Positions 26,625 through 41,491 of a stretch of DNA of 64,000 nt are shown one piece after another. The stretch comes from Protonemura montana (Eukaryota > Arthropoda > Insecta > Plecoptera > Nemouridae): contig CANOQG010000007.1 in NCBI GenBank assembly GCA_947568835.1, forward strand, positions 1,364,001 through 1,428,000. Direction: 5' to 3'. The position numbers and the translations under genes are program-made. Under the pieces are notes generated by a model. It was given only the letters and a program-made list of their open reading frames with translations, ran no database searches and was not told the origin of the DNA. The number at the start of each line of letters is the position of its first letter. Position 1 is the stretch's first letter.

Positions 26625-27395
26625 TCCCCATGTCCTGCCCCATGTCCTGCCCCATGTCCTGCCCCATGTCCTGTCCCATGTCCTGCCCCATGTTTTGCCC
26701 CATGTCCTGCCCCATGTCCTGCAATATGTCCTGTCCCATGTCTTGCCCCATGTCCTGCCCCATGTCCTGTCTCATGTCCTGCCTCATGTCCTACCCCATG
26801 TCCTGCCCTATGTCCTGCCCCATGTCCTGCCCCATGTCCTGCCCCATGTCCTGCCCCATGTCCTGCCCCATGTCCTGCCCCATGTCCTGCCCCATGGCCC
26901 ATGTCCTGCCCCATGTCCTGCCCCTTGTCCTGTCCCATTTCCTGCCCCATGTCCTGCCCCATGTCCTGCCCCATGTCCTGCCCCATGTCCTGCCCCATGT
27001 CCTGCCCCATGTCCTGCCCCATGTCTTGCCCCATTTCCCGTGTCCTGCCCCATGTCCTGCCCCATGTCCTGCCCCATGTCCTGCCCTATGTCCTGTCTTA
27101 TGTCCTGCCCCATGTCCTGCCCCATGTCCTGTCCCATGTCATGTCCCATGTCCTGCTCCATGTCCTGCCCCATGTCCTGCCCCATGGCCTGCCCTATGTC
27201 CTGCCTCATGTCCTGCCCCATGTCCTGCCCCATGTCCTGCCCCATGTCCTGCCCCATGTCCTGCCCCATGTCCCATGTCCTGCCCCATGTCCTGCCCCAT
27301 GTCCTGCCCCATGTCCTGCCCCATGTCCTGCCCTATGTCCTGTCCCATGTCCTGCCCCATTTCCTGCCCCATCTCCTGCTCCATGTCCTGCCCCA
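26625..27395 (+). repeat. Block homologous to 6419-7189 (offset 20,206 bp)
   Basis: This joins the 4.75-kb duplicate to the large duplicon copy 2. It carries the AAT marker of the TGCAATATG class at 26720 (6514 in unit A) and the TTTCCCG and ATGGCC units in the same order. The 20,206-bp collinearity continues past 27395, because 7190 onward and 1 onward are themselves homologous. Confidence 0.85.
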
Positions 27396-28948
27396 TGTCC
27401 TGCCCCATGTCCCATGTCCTGCCCCATGTCCTGCCCCATGTCCTGTCCCATGTCCTGCCTCATGTCCTGCCCCATGTCCTGCCCCATGTCCTGCCCCATG
27501 TCCTGCCCCATGTCCTGTCCCATGTCCTGCCCCATGTCATGCCCCATGTCCTGCCCCATGTCCTGCCCCATGTCCCATGTCCTGCCCCATGTCCTGCCCT
27601 TTGTCCTGTCCCATTTCCTGCCCCATGTCCTGGCCTATGTCCCGCCCCATGTCCTGCCCCATGTCCTGCCCCATGTCCTGCCCCATGTCCTGCCCCATGT
27701 CCTGCCCCATGTCCTGCCCTATGTCCTGCCCCATGTCCTAACCCATGTCCTGCCCCATGTCCTGCCCTATGTCCTGCCCCATGTCCTGCCCCATGTCCTG
27801 CCCTATGTCCTGTCCCATGTCCTGTCCCATGTCATGTCCCATGTCCTGCTCCATGTCCTGCCCCATGTCCTGTCCCATGTCCTGCCCCATGTCCTGCCCC
27901 ATGTCCTGCTTCAAGTCCTGCCTCATGTCCTGCCCCATGTCCTGCCCCATGTCCTGCCCCATGTCCTACCCCATGTCCTGCCCTATGTCCTGTCTTATGT
28001 CCTGCCCCATGTCCTGCCCCATGTCCTGCTCCATGTCCTTCCCCTGTCCTGCCCTATGTCCCATGTCCTGCCCCATGTCCTGCCTCATGTCCTGGCCCAT
28101 GTCCTGCCCTATGTCCTGTCCCATGTCCTGCCCCATTTCCTGCCCCATCTCCTGCTCCATGTCCTGCCCCATGTCCTGCCCCATGTCCCATGTCCTGCCC
28201 CATGTCCTGCCCCATGTCCTGTCCCATGTCCTGCCTCATGTCCTGCCCCATGTCCTGCCCCATGTCCTGCCCCATGTCCTGCCCCATGTCCTGTCCCATG
28301 TCCTGCCCCATGTCATGCCCCATGTCCTGCCCCATGTCCTGCCCCATGTCCCATGTCCTGCCCCATGTCCTGCCCTTTGTCCTGTCCCATTTCCTGCCCC
28401 ATGTCCTGGCCTATGTCCCGCCCCATGTCCTGCCCCATGTCCTGCCCCATGTTCTGCCCCATGTCCTGTCCCATGTCTTGCCCCATGTCCCATGTCCTGC
28501 CCCATGTCCTGCCCCATGTCCTGCCCCATGTCCTTCCCTAAGTCCTGTCCCATGTCCTGCCCCATGTCCTGTCCCATGTCCTGCCTCATGTCCTGCCCCA
28601 TGTACTGCCCCATGTCCTGCCCCATGTCCTGCCCCATGTCCTGCCCCATGTCCTGTCCCATGTCCTGCCCCATGTCCTGCCCCATGTCCTGCTTCAAGTC
28701 CTGCCTCATGTCCTGCCCCATGTCCTGCCCCATGTCCTGCCCCATGTCCTGCCCCATGTCCTGCCGTATGTCCTGCACCATGTCCTGCCCCATGTCCTGC
28801 CCTATGTCCTGTCCCATGTCCTGTCCCATGTCATGTCCCATGTCCTGCTCCATGTCCTGCCCCATGTCCTGCCCCATGTCCCATGTCCTGCCCCATGATC
28901 TGCCCCATGTCCTGCTCCATGTCCTCTCCCTGTCCTGCCCCATGTCCC

Positions 28949-29360
28949 ATGTCGTGCCCCATGTCCTGCCCCATGTCCTGCCCCATGTCCTGCCCTATGT
29001 CCTGTCCCATGTCCTGCCCCATGGCCTGCCCCATGTCCTGCCCTATGTCCTGCCCCTTGTCTTGCCCCATGTCCCATGTCCTGCACCATGTCCTGCCCCA
29101 TGTCCTGCCCCATGTCCTGCCCTATGTCCTGCCCCATGTCCTGCCCCATGTCCCATGTCGTGCCCCATGTCCTGCCCCATGTCCTGCCCCATGTCCTGCC
29201 CTATGTCCTGTCCCATGTCCTGCCCCATGTCCTGCCCCATGTCCTGCCCTATGTCCTGCCCCTTGTCTTGCCCCATGTCCCATGTCCTGCACCATGTCCT
29301 GCCCCATGTCCTGCCCCATGTCCTGCCCTATGTCCTGCCCCATGTCCTGCCCCATTTTCT
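28949..29360 (+). repeat. 206-bp tandem duplication in duplicon copy 2
   Basis: This is the same pair of ATGTCGTGCCCC units, starting at 28949 and 29155. Its first copy has the private T to G change at 29024. Confidence 0.9.
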
Positions 29361-32311
29361 GCTCCATGTCCCGCCCCATGTCCTGCTCCATGTCCCATGT
29401 CATGCCCCATGTCCTGCCCCATGTCCTGCCCCATGTCCTGTCCCATGTCCTGCTCCATGTCCTGCCCCATGTCTTACCCCATGTCCCATGTCCTGCCTCA
29501 TGTCCTGCCCCATGTCCTGCCCCATATCCTGCCCCATGTCCTGCCCCATGTCCTGCCCCATGTCCTGTCTCATGTCCTGCCCAATGTCCTGCCCCATGTC
29601 CTGCTCCATGTCCTGCCCCATGTCCTGCCCCATGTCCTGCCCCATGTCCTGCCCCATGTCCTGCCCTATGTCCTGCCCCATGTCCTGCCCCATGTCCTGC
29701 CCCATGTCCTGCCCTATGTCCTGCCCCATGTCCTGCCCCATGTCCTGCCCTATGTCCTGTCCCATGTCCTGTCCCATGTCATGTCCCATGTCCTGCTCCA
29801 TGTCCTGCCCCATGTCCTGCCCCATGTCCTGCCCTATGTCCTGCCCCATGTCCTGCCCCATGTCCTGCCCCATGTCCTGCTCCATGTCCTGCCCCATGTC
29901 CCATGTCCTGCCCCATGTCCTGCCCCATGTCCTGTCCCATGTCCTGCCTCAAGTCCTGCCCCATGTACTGCCCCATGTCCTGCCCCATGTCCTGCCCCAT
30001 GTCCTGCCCCATGTCCTGTCCCATGTCCTGCCCCATGTCCTGCCCCATGTCCTGCTTCAAGTCCTGCCTCATGTCCTGCCCCATGTCCTGCCCCATGTCC
30101 TGCCCCATGTCCTGCCCCATGTCCTGCCGTATGTCCTGCACCATGTCCTGCCCCATGTCCTGCCCTATGTCCTGTCCCATGTCCTGTCCCATGTCATGTC
30201 CCATGTCCTGCTCCATGTCCTGCCCCATGTCCTGCCCCATGTCCCATGTCCTGCCCAATGTCCTGCCCCATGTCCTGCCCCATGTCCTGCTCCATGTCCT
30301 CCCCCTGTCCTGCCTCATGTCCCATGTCCTTCCCCATGTCCTGCCCCATGTCCTGCCCCATGTCCTGCCCCATGTCCTGTCCCATGTCCTGCCCCATGTT
30401 TTGCCCCATGTCCTGCCCCATGTCCTGTAATATGTCCTGTCCCATGTCCTGCCCCATGTCCTGCCCCATGTCCTGTCTCATGTCCTGCCTCATGTCCTAC
30501 CCCATGTCCTGCCCTATGTCCTGCCCCATGTCCTGCCCCATGTCCTGCCCCATGTCCTGCCCCATGTCCTGCCCCATGTCCTGCCCCATGTCCTGCCCCA
30601 TGGCCCATGTCCTGCCCCATGTCCTGCCCCTTGTCCTGTCCCATTTCCTGCCCCATGTCCTGCCCCATGTCCTGCCCCATGTCCTGCCCCATGTCCTGCC
30701 CCATGTGCTGCCCCATGTCCTGCCCCATGTCTTGCCCCATGTCCCGTGTCCTGCCCCATGTCCTGCCCCATGTCCTGCCCCATGTCCTGCCCTATGTCCT
30801 GTCTCATGTCCTGCCCCATGTCCTGCCCCATGTCCTGTCCCATGTCATGTCCCTTGTCCTGCTCCATGTCCTGCCCCATGTCCTGCCCCATGGCCTGCCC
30901 TATGTCCTGCCCCATGTCCTGCCCCATGTCCTGCCCCATGTCCTGCCCCATGTCCTGCCCCATGTCCTGCCCCATGTCCCATGTCCTGTCCCATGTCCTG
31001 CCCCATGTCCTGCCCCATGTCCTGCCCCATGTCCTGCCCCATGTCTTGCCCCATGTCCCATGTCCTGCCCCATGTCCTGCCCCATGTCCTACCCCATGTC
31101 CTGCCCTATGTCCTGTCTTATGTCCTGCCCCATGTCCTGCCCCATGTCCTGCTCCATGTCCTTCCCCTGTCCTGCCCTATGTCCCATGTCCTGCCCCATG
31201 TCCTGCCTCATGTCCTGCCCCATGTCCTGCCCTATGTCCTGTCCCATGTCCTGCCCCATTTCCTGCCCCATCTCCTGCTCCATGTCCTGCCCCATGTCCT
31301 GCCCCATGTCCCATGTCCTGCCCCATGTCCTGCCCCATGTCCTGTCCCATGTCCTGCCTCATGTCCTGCCCCATGTCCTGCCCCATGTCCTGCCCCATGT
31401 CCTGCCCCATGTCCTGTCCCATGTCCTGCCCCATGTCATGCCCCATGTCCTGCCCCATGTCCTGCCCCATGTCCCATGTCCTGCCCCATGTCCTGCCCTT
31501 TGTCCTGTCCCATTTCCTGCCCCATGTCCTGGCCTATGTCCCGCCCCATGTCCTGCCCCATGTCCTGCCCCATGTTCTGCCCCATGTCCTGTCCCATGTC
31601 TTGCCCCATGTCCCATGTCCTGCCCCATGTCCTGCCCCATGTCCTGCCCCATGTCCTTCCCTATGTCCTGTCCCATGTCCTGCCCCATGTCCTGTCCCAT
31701 GTCCTGCCTCATGTCCTGCCCCATGTACTGCCCCATGTCCTGCCCCATGTCCTGCCCCATGTCCTGCCCCATGTCCTGTCCCATGTCCTGCCCCATGTCC
31801 TGCCCCATGTCCTGCTTCAAGTCCTGCCTCATGTCCTGCCCCATGTCCTGCCCCATGTCCTGCCCCATGTCCTGCCGTATGTCCTGCACCATGTCCTGCC
31901 CCATGTCCTGCCCTATGTCCTGTCCCATGTCCTGTCCCATGTCATGTCCCATGTCCTGCTCCATGTCCTGCCCCATGTCCTGCCCCATGTCCCATGTCCT
32001 GCCCCATGTCCTGCCCCATGTCCTGCCCCATGTCCTGCTCCATGTCCTCCCCCTGTCCTGCCTCATGTCCCATGTCCTTCCCCATGTCCTGCCCCATGTC
32101 CTGCCCCATGTCCTGCCCCATGTCCTGTCCCATGTCCTGCCCCATGTTTTGCCCCATGTCCTGCCCCATGTCCTGCAATATATCCTGTCCCATGTCCTGC
32201 CCCATGTCCTGCCCCATGTCCTGTCTCATGTCCTGCCTCATGTCCTACCCCATGTCCTGCCCTATGTCCTGCCCCATGTCCTGCCCCATGTCCTGCCCCA
32301 TGTCCTGCCCC

Positions 32312-32322
32312 ATGAAAGCCCC
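32312..32322 (+). other. Aberrant 11-bp unit, second occurrence
   Basis: This is identical to the unit at 4917 and exactly 27,395 bp downstream, with the same flanks. Confidence 0.95.
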
Positions 32323-35300
32323 ATGTCCTGCCCCATGTCCTGCCCCATGTCCTGCCCCATGTCCTGCCCCATGTCCTGCCCCATGGCCCATGTCCTGCCC
32401 CATGTCCTGCCCCTTGTCCTGTCCCATTTCCTGCCCCATGTCCTGCCCCATGTCCTGCCCCATGTCCTGCCCCATGTCCTGCCCCATGTCCTGCCCCATG
32501 TCTTGCCCCATGTCCCGTGTCCTGCCCCATGTCCTGCCCCATGTCCTGCCCCATGTCCTGCCCTATGTCCTGTCTCATGTCCTGCCCCATGTCCTGCCCC
32601 ATGTCCTGTCCCATGTCATGTCCCTTGTCCTGCTCCATGTCCTGCCCCATGTCCTGCCCCATGGCCTGCCCTATGTCCTGCCCCATGTCCTGCCCCATGT
32701 CCTGCCCCATGTCCTGCCCCAGGTCCTGCCCCATGTCCTGCCCCATGTCCCATGTCCTGTCCCATGTCTTGCCCCATGTCCCATGTCCTGCCCCATGTCC
32801 TGCCCCATGTCCTACCCCATGTCCTGCCCTATGTCCTGTCTTATGTCCTGCCCCATGTCCTGCCCCATGTCCTGCTCCATGTCCTTCCCCTGTCCTGCCC
32901 TATGTCCCATGTCCTGCCCCATGTCCTGCCTCATGTCCTGCCCCATGTCCTGCCCTATGTCCTGTCCCATGTCCTGCCCCATTTCCTGCCCCATCTCCTG
33001 CTCCATGTCCTGCCCCATGTCCTGCCCCATGTCCCATGTCCTGCCCCATGTCCTGCCCCATGTCCTGTCCCATGTCCTGCCTCATGTCCTGCCCCATGTC
33101 CTGCCCCATGTCCTGCCCCATGTCCTGCCCCATGTCCTGTCCCATGTCCTGCCCCATGTCATGCCCCATGTCCTGCCCCATGTCCTGCCCCATGTCCCAT
33201 GTCCTGCCCCATGTCCTGCCCTTTGTCCTGTCCCATTTCCTGCCCCATGTCCTGGCCTATGTCCCGCCCCATGTCCTGCCCCATGTCCTGCCCCATGTTC
33301 TGCCCCATGTCCTGTCCCATGTCTTGCCCCATGTCCCATGTCCTGCCCCATGTCCTGCCCCATGTCCTGCCCCATGTCCTTCCCTATGTCCTGTCCCATG
33401 TCCTGCCCCATGTCCTGTCCCATGTCCTGCCTCATGTCCTGCCCCATGTACTGCCCCATGTCCTGCCCCATGTCCTGCCCCATGTCCTGCCCCATGTCCT
33501 GTCCCATGTCCTGCCCCATGTCCTGCCCCATGTCCTGCTTCAAGTCCTGCCTCATGTCCTGCCCCATGTCCTGCCCCATGTCCTGCCCCATGTCCTGCCC
33601 CATGTCCTGCCGTATGTCCTGCACCATGTCCTGCCCCATGTCCTGCCCTATGTCCTGTCCCATGTCCTGTCCCATGTCATGTCCCATGTCCTGCTCCATG
33701 TCCTGCCCCATGTCCTGCCCCATGTCCCATGTCCTGCCCCAGGTCCTGCCCCATGTCCTGCCCCATGTCCTGCTCCATGTCCTCCCCCTGTCCTGCCTCA
33801 TGTCCCATGTCCTTCCCCATGTCCTGCCCCATGTCCTGCCCCATGTCCTGCCCCATGTCCTGTCCCATGTCCTGCCCCATGTTTTGCCCCATGTCCTGCC
33901 CCATGTCCTGCAATATGTCCTGTCCCATGTCTTGCCCCATGTCCTGCCCCATGTCCTGTCTCATGTCCTGCCTCATGTCCTACCCCATGTCCTGCCCTAT
34001 GTCCTGCCCCATGTCCTGCCCCATGTCCTGCCCCATGTCCTGCCCCATGTCCTGCCCCATGTCCTGCCCCATGTCCTGCCCCATGGCCCATGTCCTGCCC
34101 CATGTCCTGCCCCTTGTCCTGTCCCATTTCCTGCCCCATGTCCTGCCCCATGTCCTGCCCCATGTCCTGCCCCATGTCCTGCCCCATGTCCTGCCCCATG
34201 TCCTGCCCCATGTCTTGCCCCATTTCCCGTGTCCTGCCCCATGTCCTGCCCCATGTCCTGCCCCATGTCCTGCCCTATGTCCTGTCTTATGTCCTGCCCC
34301 ATGTCCTGCCCCATGTCCTGTCCCATGTCATGTCCCATGTCCTGCTCCATGTCCTGCCCCATGTCCTGCCCCATGGCCTGCCCTATGTCCTGCCTCATGT
34401 CCTGCCCCATGTCCTGCCCCATGTCCTGCCCCATGTCCTGCCCCATGTCCTGCCCCATGTCCCATGTCCTGCCCCATGTCCTGCCCCATGTCCTGCCCCA
34501 TGTCCTGCCCCATGTCCTGCCCTATGTCCTGTCCCATGTCCTGCCCCATTTCCTGCCCCATCTCCTGCTCCATGTCCTGCCCCATGTCCTGCCCCATGTC
34601 CCATGTCCTGCCCCATGTCCTGCCCCATGTCCTGTCCCATGTCCTGCCTCATGTCCTGCCCCATGTCCTGCCCCATGTCCTGCCCCATGTCCTGCCCCAT
34701 GTCCTGTCCCATGTCCTGCCCCATGTCATGCCCCATGTCCTGCCCCATGTCCTGCCCCATGTCCCATGTCCTGCCCCATGTCCTGCCCTTTGTCCTGTCC
34801 CATTTCCTGCCCCATGTCCTGGCCTATGTCCCGCCCCATGTCCTGCCCCATGTCCTGCCCCATGTCCTGCCCCATGTCCTGCCCCATGTCCTGCCCCATG
34901 TCCTGCCCTATGTCCTGCCCCATGTCCTAACCCATGTCCTGCCCCATGTCCTGCCCTATGTCCTGCCCCATGTCCTGCCCCATGTCCTGCCCTATGTCCT
35001 GTCCCATGTCCTGTCCCATGTCATGTCCCATGTCCTGCTCCATGTCCTGCCCCATGTCCTGTCCCATGTCCTGCCCCATGTCCTGCCCCATGTCCTGCTT
35101 CAAGTCCTGCCTCATGTCCTGCCCCATGTCCTGCCCCATGTCCTGCCCCATGTCCTACCCCATGTCCTGCCCTATGTCCTGTCTTATGTCCTGCCCCATG
35201 TCCTGCCCCATGTCCTGCTCCATGTCCTTCCCCTGTCCTGCCCTATGTCCCATGTCCTGCCCCATGTCCTGCCTCATGTCCTGGCCCATGTCCTGCCCTA

Positions 35301-38300
35301 TGTCCAGTCCCATGTCCTGCCCCATTTCCTGCCCCATCTCCTGCTCCATGTCCTGCCCCATGTCCTGCCCCATGTCCCATGTCCTGCCCCATGTCCTGCC
35401 CCATGTCCTGTCCCATGTCCTGCCTCATGTCCTGCCCCATGTCCTGCCCCATGTCCTGCCCCATGTCCTGCCCCATGTCCTGTCCCATGTCCTGCCCCAT
35501 GTCATGCCCCATGTCCTGCCCCATGTCCTGCCCCATGTCCCATGTCCTGCCCCATGTCCTGCCCTTTGTCCTGTCCCATTTCCTGCCCCATGTCCTGGCC
35601 TATGTCCCGCCCCATGTCCTGCCCCATGTCCTGCCCCATGTTCTGCCCCATGTCCTGTCCCATGTCTTGCCCCATGTCCCATGTCCTGCCCCATGTCCTG
35701 CCCCATGTCCTGCCCCATGTCCTTCCCTAAGTCCTGTCCCATGTCCTGCCCCATGTCCTGTCCCATGTCCTGCCTCATGTCCTGCCCCATGTACTGCCCC
35801 ATGTCCTGCCCCATGTCCTGCCCCATGTCCTGCCCCATGTCCTGTCCCATGTCCTGCCCCATGTCCTGCCCCATGTCCTGCTTCAAGTCCTGCCTCATGT
35901 CCTGCCCCATGTCCTGCCCCATGTCCTGCCCCATGTCCTGCCCCATGTCCTGCCGTATGTCCTGCACCATGTCCTGCCCCATGTCCTGCCCTATGTCCTG
36001 TCCCATGTCCTGTCCCATGTCATGTCCCATGTCCTGCTCCATGTCCTGCCCCATGTCCTGCCCCATGTCCCATGTCCTGCCCCATGATCTGCCCCATGTC
36101 CTGCTCCATGTCCTCTCCCTGTCCTGCCCCATGTCCCATGTCGTGCCCCATGTCCTGCCCCATGTCCTGCCCCATGTCCTGCCCTATGTCCTGTCCCATG
36201 TCCTGCCCCATGTCCTGCCCCATGTCCTGCCCTATGTCCTGCCCCTTGTCTTGCCCCATGTCCCATGTCCTGCACCATGTCCTGCCCCATGTCCTGCCCC
36301 ATGTCCTGCCCTATGTCCTGCCCCATGTCCTGCCCCATTTTCTGCTCCATGTCCCGCCCCATGTCCTGCTCCATGTCCCATGTCATGCCCCATGTCCTGC
36401 CCCATGTCCTGCCCCATGTCCTGTCCCATGTCCTGCTCCATGTCCTGCCCCATGTCTTACCCCATGTCCCATGTCCTGCCTCATGTCCTGCCCCATGTCC
36501 TGCCCCATATCCTGCCCCATGTCCTGCCCCATGTCCTGCCCCATGTCCTGTCTCATGTCCTGCCCAATGTCCTGCCCCATGTCCTGCTCCATGTCCTGCC
36601 CCATGTCCTGCCCCATGTCCTGCCCCATGTCCTGCCCCATGTCCTGCCCTATGTCCTGCCCCATGTCCTGCCCCATGTCCTGCCCCATGTCCTGCCCTAT
36701 GTCCTGCCCCATGTCCTGCCCCATGTCCTGCCCTATGTCCTGTCCCATGTCCTGTCCCATGTCATGTCCCATGTCCTGCTCCATGTCCTGCCCCATGTCC
36801 TGCCCCATGTCCTGCCCTATGTCCTGCCCCATGTCCTGCCCCATGTCCTGCCCCATGTCCTGCTCCATGTCCTGCCCCATGTCCCATGTCCTGCCCCATG
36901 TCCTGCCCCATGTCCTGTCCCATGTCCTGCCTCATGTCCTGCCCCATGTACTGCCCCATGTCCTGCCCCATGTCCTGCCCCATGTCCTGCCCCATGTCCT
37001 GTCCCATGTCCTGCCCCATGTCCTGCCCCATGTCCTGCTTCAAGTCCTGCCTCATGTCCTGCCCCATGTCCTGCCCCATGTCCTGCCCCATGTCCTGCCC
37101 CATGTCCTGCCGTATGTCCTGCACCATGTCCTGCCCCATGTCCTGCCCTATGTCCTGTCCCATGTACTGTCCCATGTCATGTCCCATGTCCTGCTCCATG
37201 TCCTGCCCCATGTCCTGCCCCATGTCCCATGTCCTGCCCCATGTCCTGCCCCATGTCCTGCCCCATGTCCTGCTCCATGTCCTCCCCCTGTCCTGCCTCA
37301 TGTCCCATGTCCTTCCCCATGTCCTGCCCCATGTCCTGCCCCATGTCCTGCCCCATGTCCTGTCCCATGTCCTGCCCCATGTTTTGCCCCATGTCCTGCC
37401 CCATGTCCTGTAATATGTCCTGTCCCATGTCCTGCCCCATGTCCTGCCCCATGTCCTGTCTCATGTCCTGCCTCATGTCCTACCCCATGTCCTGCCCTAT
37501 GTCCTGCCCCATGTCCTGCCCCATGTCCTGCCCCATGTCCTGCCCCATGTCCTGCCCCATGTCCTGCCCCATGGCCCATGTCCTGCCCCATGTCCTGCCC
37601 CTTGTCCTGTCCCATTTCCTGCCCCATGTCCTGCCCCATGTCCTGCCCCATGTCCTGCCCCATGTCCTGCCCCATGTCCTGCCCCATGTCCTGCCCCATG
37701 TCTTGCCCCATGTCCCGTGTCCTGCCCCATGTCCTGCCCCATGTCCTGCCCCATGTCCTGCCCTATGTCCTGTCTCATGTCCTGCCCCATGTCCTGCCCC
37801 ATGTCCTGTCCCATGTCATGTCCCTTGTCCTGCTCCATGTCCTGCCCCATGTCCTGCCCCATGGCCTGCCCTATGTCCTGCCCCATGTCCTGCCCCATGT
37901 CCTGCCCCATGTCCTGCCCCATGTCCTGCCCCATGTCCTGCCCCATGTCCCATGTCCTGTCCCATGTCCTGCCCCATGTCCTGCCCCATGTCCTGCCCCA
38001 TGTCCTGCCCCATGTCTTGCCCCATGTCCCATGTCCTGCCCCATGTCCTGCCCCATGTCCTACCCCATGTCCTGCCCTATGTCCTGTCTTATGTCCTGCC
38101 CCATGTCCTGCCCCATGTCCTGCTCCATGTCCTTCCCCTGTCCTGCCCTATGTCCCATGTCCTGCCCCATGTCCTGCCTCATGTCCTGCCCCATGTCCTG
38201 CCCTATGTCCTGTCCCATGTCCTGCCCCATTTCCTGCCCCATCTCCTGCTCCATGTCCTGCCCCATGTCCTGCCCCATGTCCCATGTCCTGCCCCATGTC

Positions 38301-41300
38301 CTGCCCCATGTCCTGTCCCATGTCCTGCCTCATGTCCTGCCCCATGTCCTGCCCCATGTCCTGCCCCATGTCCTGCCCCATGTCCTGTCCCATGTCCTGC
38401 CCCATGTCATGCCCCATGTCCTGCCCCATGTCCTGCCCCATGTCCCATGTCCTGCCCCATGTCCTGCCCTTTGTCCTGTCCCATTTCCTGCCCCATGTCC
38501 TGGCCTATGTCCCGCCCCATGTCCTGCCCCATGTCCTGCCCCATGTTCTGCCCCATGTCCTGTCCCATGTCTTGCCCCATGTCCCATGTCCTGCCCCATG
38601 TCCTGCCCCATGTCCTGCCCCATGTCCTTCCCTATGTCCTGTCCCATGTCCTGCCCCATGTCCTGTCCCATGTCCTGCCTCATGTCCTGCCCCATGTACT
38701 GCCCCATGTCCTGCCCCATGTCCTGCCCCATGTCCTGCCCCATGTCCTGTCCCATGTCCTGCCCCATGTCCTGCCCCATGTCCTGCTTCAAGTCCTGCCT
38801 CATGTCCTGCCCCATGTCCTGCCCCATGTCCTGCCCCATGTCCTGCCGTATGTCCTGCACCATGTCCTGCCCCATGTCCTGCCCTATGTCCTGTCCCATG
38901 TCCTGTCCCATGTCATGTCCCATGTCCTGCTCCATGTCCTGCCCCATGTCCTGCCCCATGTCCCATGTCCTGCCCCATGTCCTGCCCCATGTCCTGCCCC
39001 ATGTCCTGCTCCATGTCCTCCCCCTGTCCTGCCTCATGTCCCATGTCCTTCCCCATGTCCTGCCCCATGTCCTGCCCCATGTCCTGCCCCATGTCCTGTC
39101 CCATGTCCTGCCCCATGTTTTGCCCCATGTCCTGCCCCATGTCCTGCAATATATCCTGTCCCATGTCCTGCCCCATGTCCTGCCCCATGTCCTGTCTCAT
39201 GTCCTGCCTCATGTCCTACCCCATGTCCTGCCCTATGTCCTGCCCCATGTCCTGCCCCATGTCCTGCCCCATGTCCTGCCCCATGTCCTGCCCCATGTCC
39301 TGCCCCATGTCCTGCCCCATGTCCTGCCCCATGTCCTGCCCCATGTCCTGCCCCATGGCCCATGTCCTGCCCCATGTCCTGCCCCTTGTCCTGTCCCATT
39401 TCCTGCCCCATGTCCTGCCCCATGTCCTGCCCCATGTCCTTACCCATGTCCTGCCCCATGTCCTGCCCCATGTCCTGCCCCATGTCTTGCCCCATGTCCC
39501 GTGTCCTGCCCCATGTCCTGCCCCATGTCCTGCCCCATGTCCTGCCCTATGTCCTGTCTCATGTCCTGCCCCATGTCCTGCCCCATGTCCTGTCCCATGT
39601 CATGTCCCTTGTCCTGCTCCATGTCCTGCCCCATGTCCTGCCCCATGGCCTGCCCTATGTCCTGCCCCATGTCCTGCCCCATGTCCTGCCCCATGTCCTG
39701 CCCCATGTCCTGCCCCATGTCCTGCCCCATGTCCCATGTCCTGTCCCATGTCTTGCCCCATGTCCCATGTCCTGCCCCATGTCCTGCCCCATGTCCTACC
39801 CCATGTCCTGCCCTATGTCCTGTCTTATGTCCTGCCCCATGTCCTGCCCCATGTCCTGCTCCATGTCCTTCCCCTGTCCTGCCCTATGTCCCATGTCCTG
39901 CCCCATGTCCTGCCTCATGTCCTGCCCCATGTCCTGCCCTATGTCCTGTCCCATGTCCTGCCCCATTTCCTGCCCCATCTCCTGCTCCATGTCCTGCCCC
40001 ATGTCCTGCCCCATGTCCCATGTCCTGCCCCATGTCCTGCCCCATGTCCTGTCCCATGTCCTGCCTCATGTCCTGCCCCATGTCCTGCCCCATGTCCTGC
40101 CCCATGTCCTGCCCCATGCCCTGTCCCATGTCCTGCCCCATGTCATGCCCCATGTCCTGCCCCATGTCCTGCCCCATGTCCCATGTCCTGCCCCATGTCC
40201 TGCCCTTTGTCCTGTCCCATTTCCTGCCCCATGTCCTGGCCTATGTCCCGCCCCATGTCCTGCCCCATGTCCTGCCCCATGTTCTGCCCCATGTCCTGTC
40301 CCATGTCTTGCCCCATGTCCCATGTCCTGCCCCATGTCCTGCCCCATGTCCTGCCCCATGTCCTTCCCTATGTCCTGTCCCATGTCCTGCCCCATGTCCT
40401 GTCCCATGTCCTGCCTCATGTCCTGCCCCATGTACTGCCCCATGTCCTGCCCCATGTCCTGCCCCATGTCCTGCCCCATGTCCTGTCCCATGTCCTGCCC
40501 CATGTCCTGCCCCATGTCCTGCTTCAAGTCCTGCCTCATGTCCTGCCCCATGTCCTGCCCCATGTCCTGCCCCATGTCCTGCCCCATGTCCTGCCGTATG
40601 TCCTGCACCATGTCCTGCCCCATGTCCTGCCCTATGTCCTGTCCCATGTCCTGTCCCATGTCATGTCCCATGTCCTGCTCCATGTCCTGCCCCATGTCCT
40701 GCCCCATGTCCCATGTCCTGCCCCAGGTCCTGCCCCATGTCCTGCCCCATGTCCTGCTCCATGTCCTCCCCCTGTCCTGCCTCATGTCCCATGTCCTTCC
40801 CCATGTCCTGCCCCATGTCCTGCCCCATGTCCTGCCCCATGTCCTGTCCCATATCCTGCCCCATGTTTTGCCCCATGTCCTGCCCCATGTCCTGCAATAT
40901 GTCCTGTCCCATGTCTTGCCCCATGTCCTGCCCCATGTCCTGTCTCATGTCCTGCCTCATGTCCTACCCCATGTCCTGCCCTATGTCCTGCCCCATGTCC
41001 TGCCCCATGTCCTGCCCCATGTCCTGCCCCATGTCCTGCCCCATGTCCTGCCCCATGTCCTGCCCCATGGCCCATGTCCTGCCCCATGTCCTGCCCCTTG
41101 TCCTGTCCCATTTCCTGCCCCATGTCCTGCCCCATGTCCTGCCCCATGTCCTGCCCCATGTCCTGCCCCATGTCCTGCCCCATGTCCTGCCCCATGTCTT
41201 GCCCCATTTCCCGTGTCCTGCCCCATGTCCTGCCCCATGTCCTGCCCCATGTCCTGCCCTATGTCCTGTCTTATGTCCTGCCCCATGTCCTGCCCCATGT

Positions 41301-41491
41301 CCTGTCCCATGTCATGTCCCATGTCCTGCTCCATGTCCTGCCCCATGTCCTGCCCCATGGCCTGCCCTATGTCCTGCCTCATGTCCTGCCCCATGTCCTG
41401 CCCCATGTCCTGCCCCATGTCCTGCCCCATGTCCTGCCCCATGTCCCATGTCCTGCCCCATGTCCTGCCCCATGTCCTGCCCCATGTCCTG

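Noticed and set aside
27395-27396. A breakpoint of the 27.4-kb duplication at this position
   Set aside because: The position only mirrors the window edge. Homology on its left cannot be compared because the sequence before base 1 is not given.
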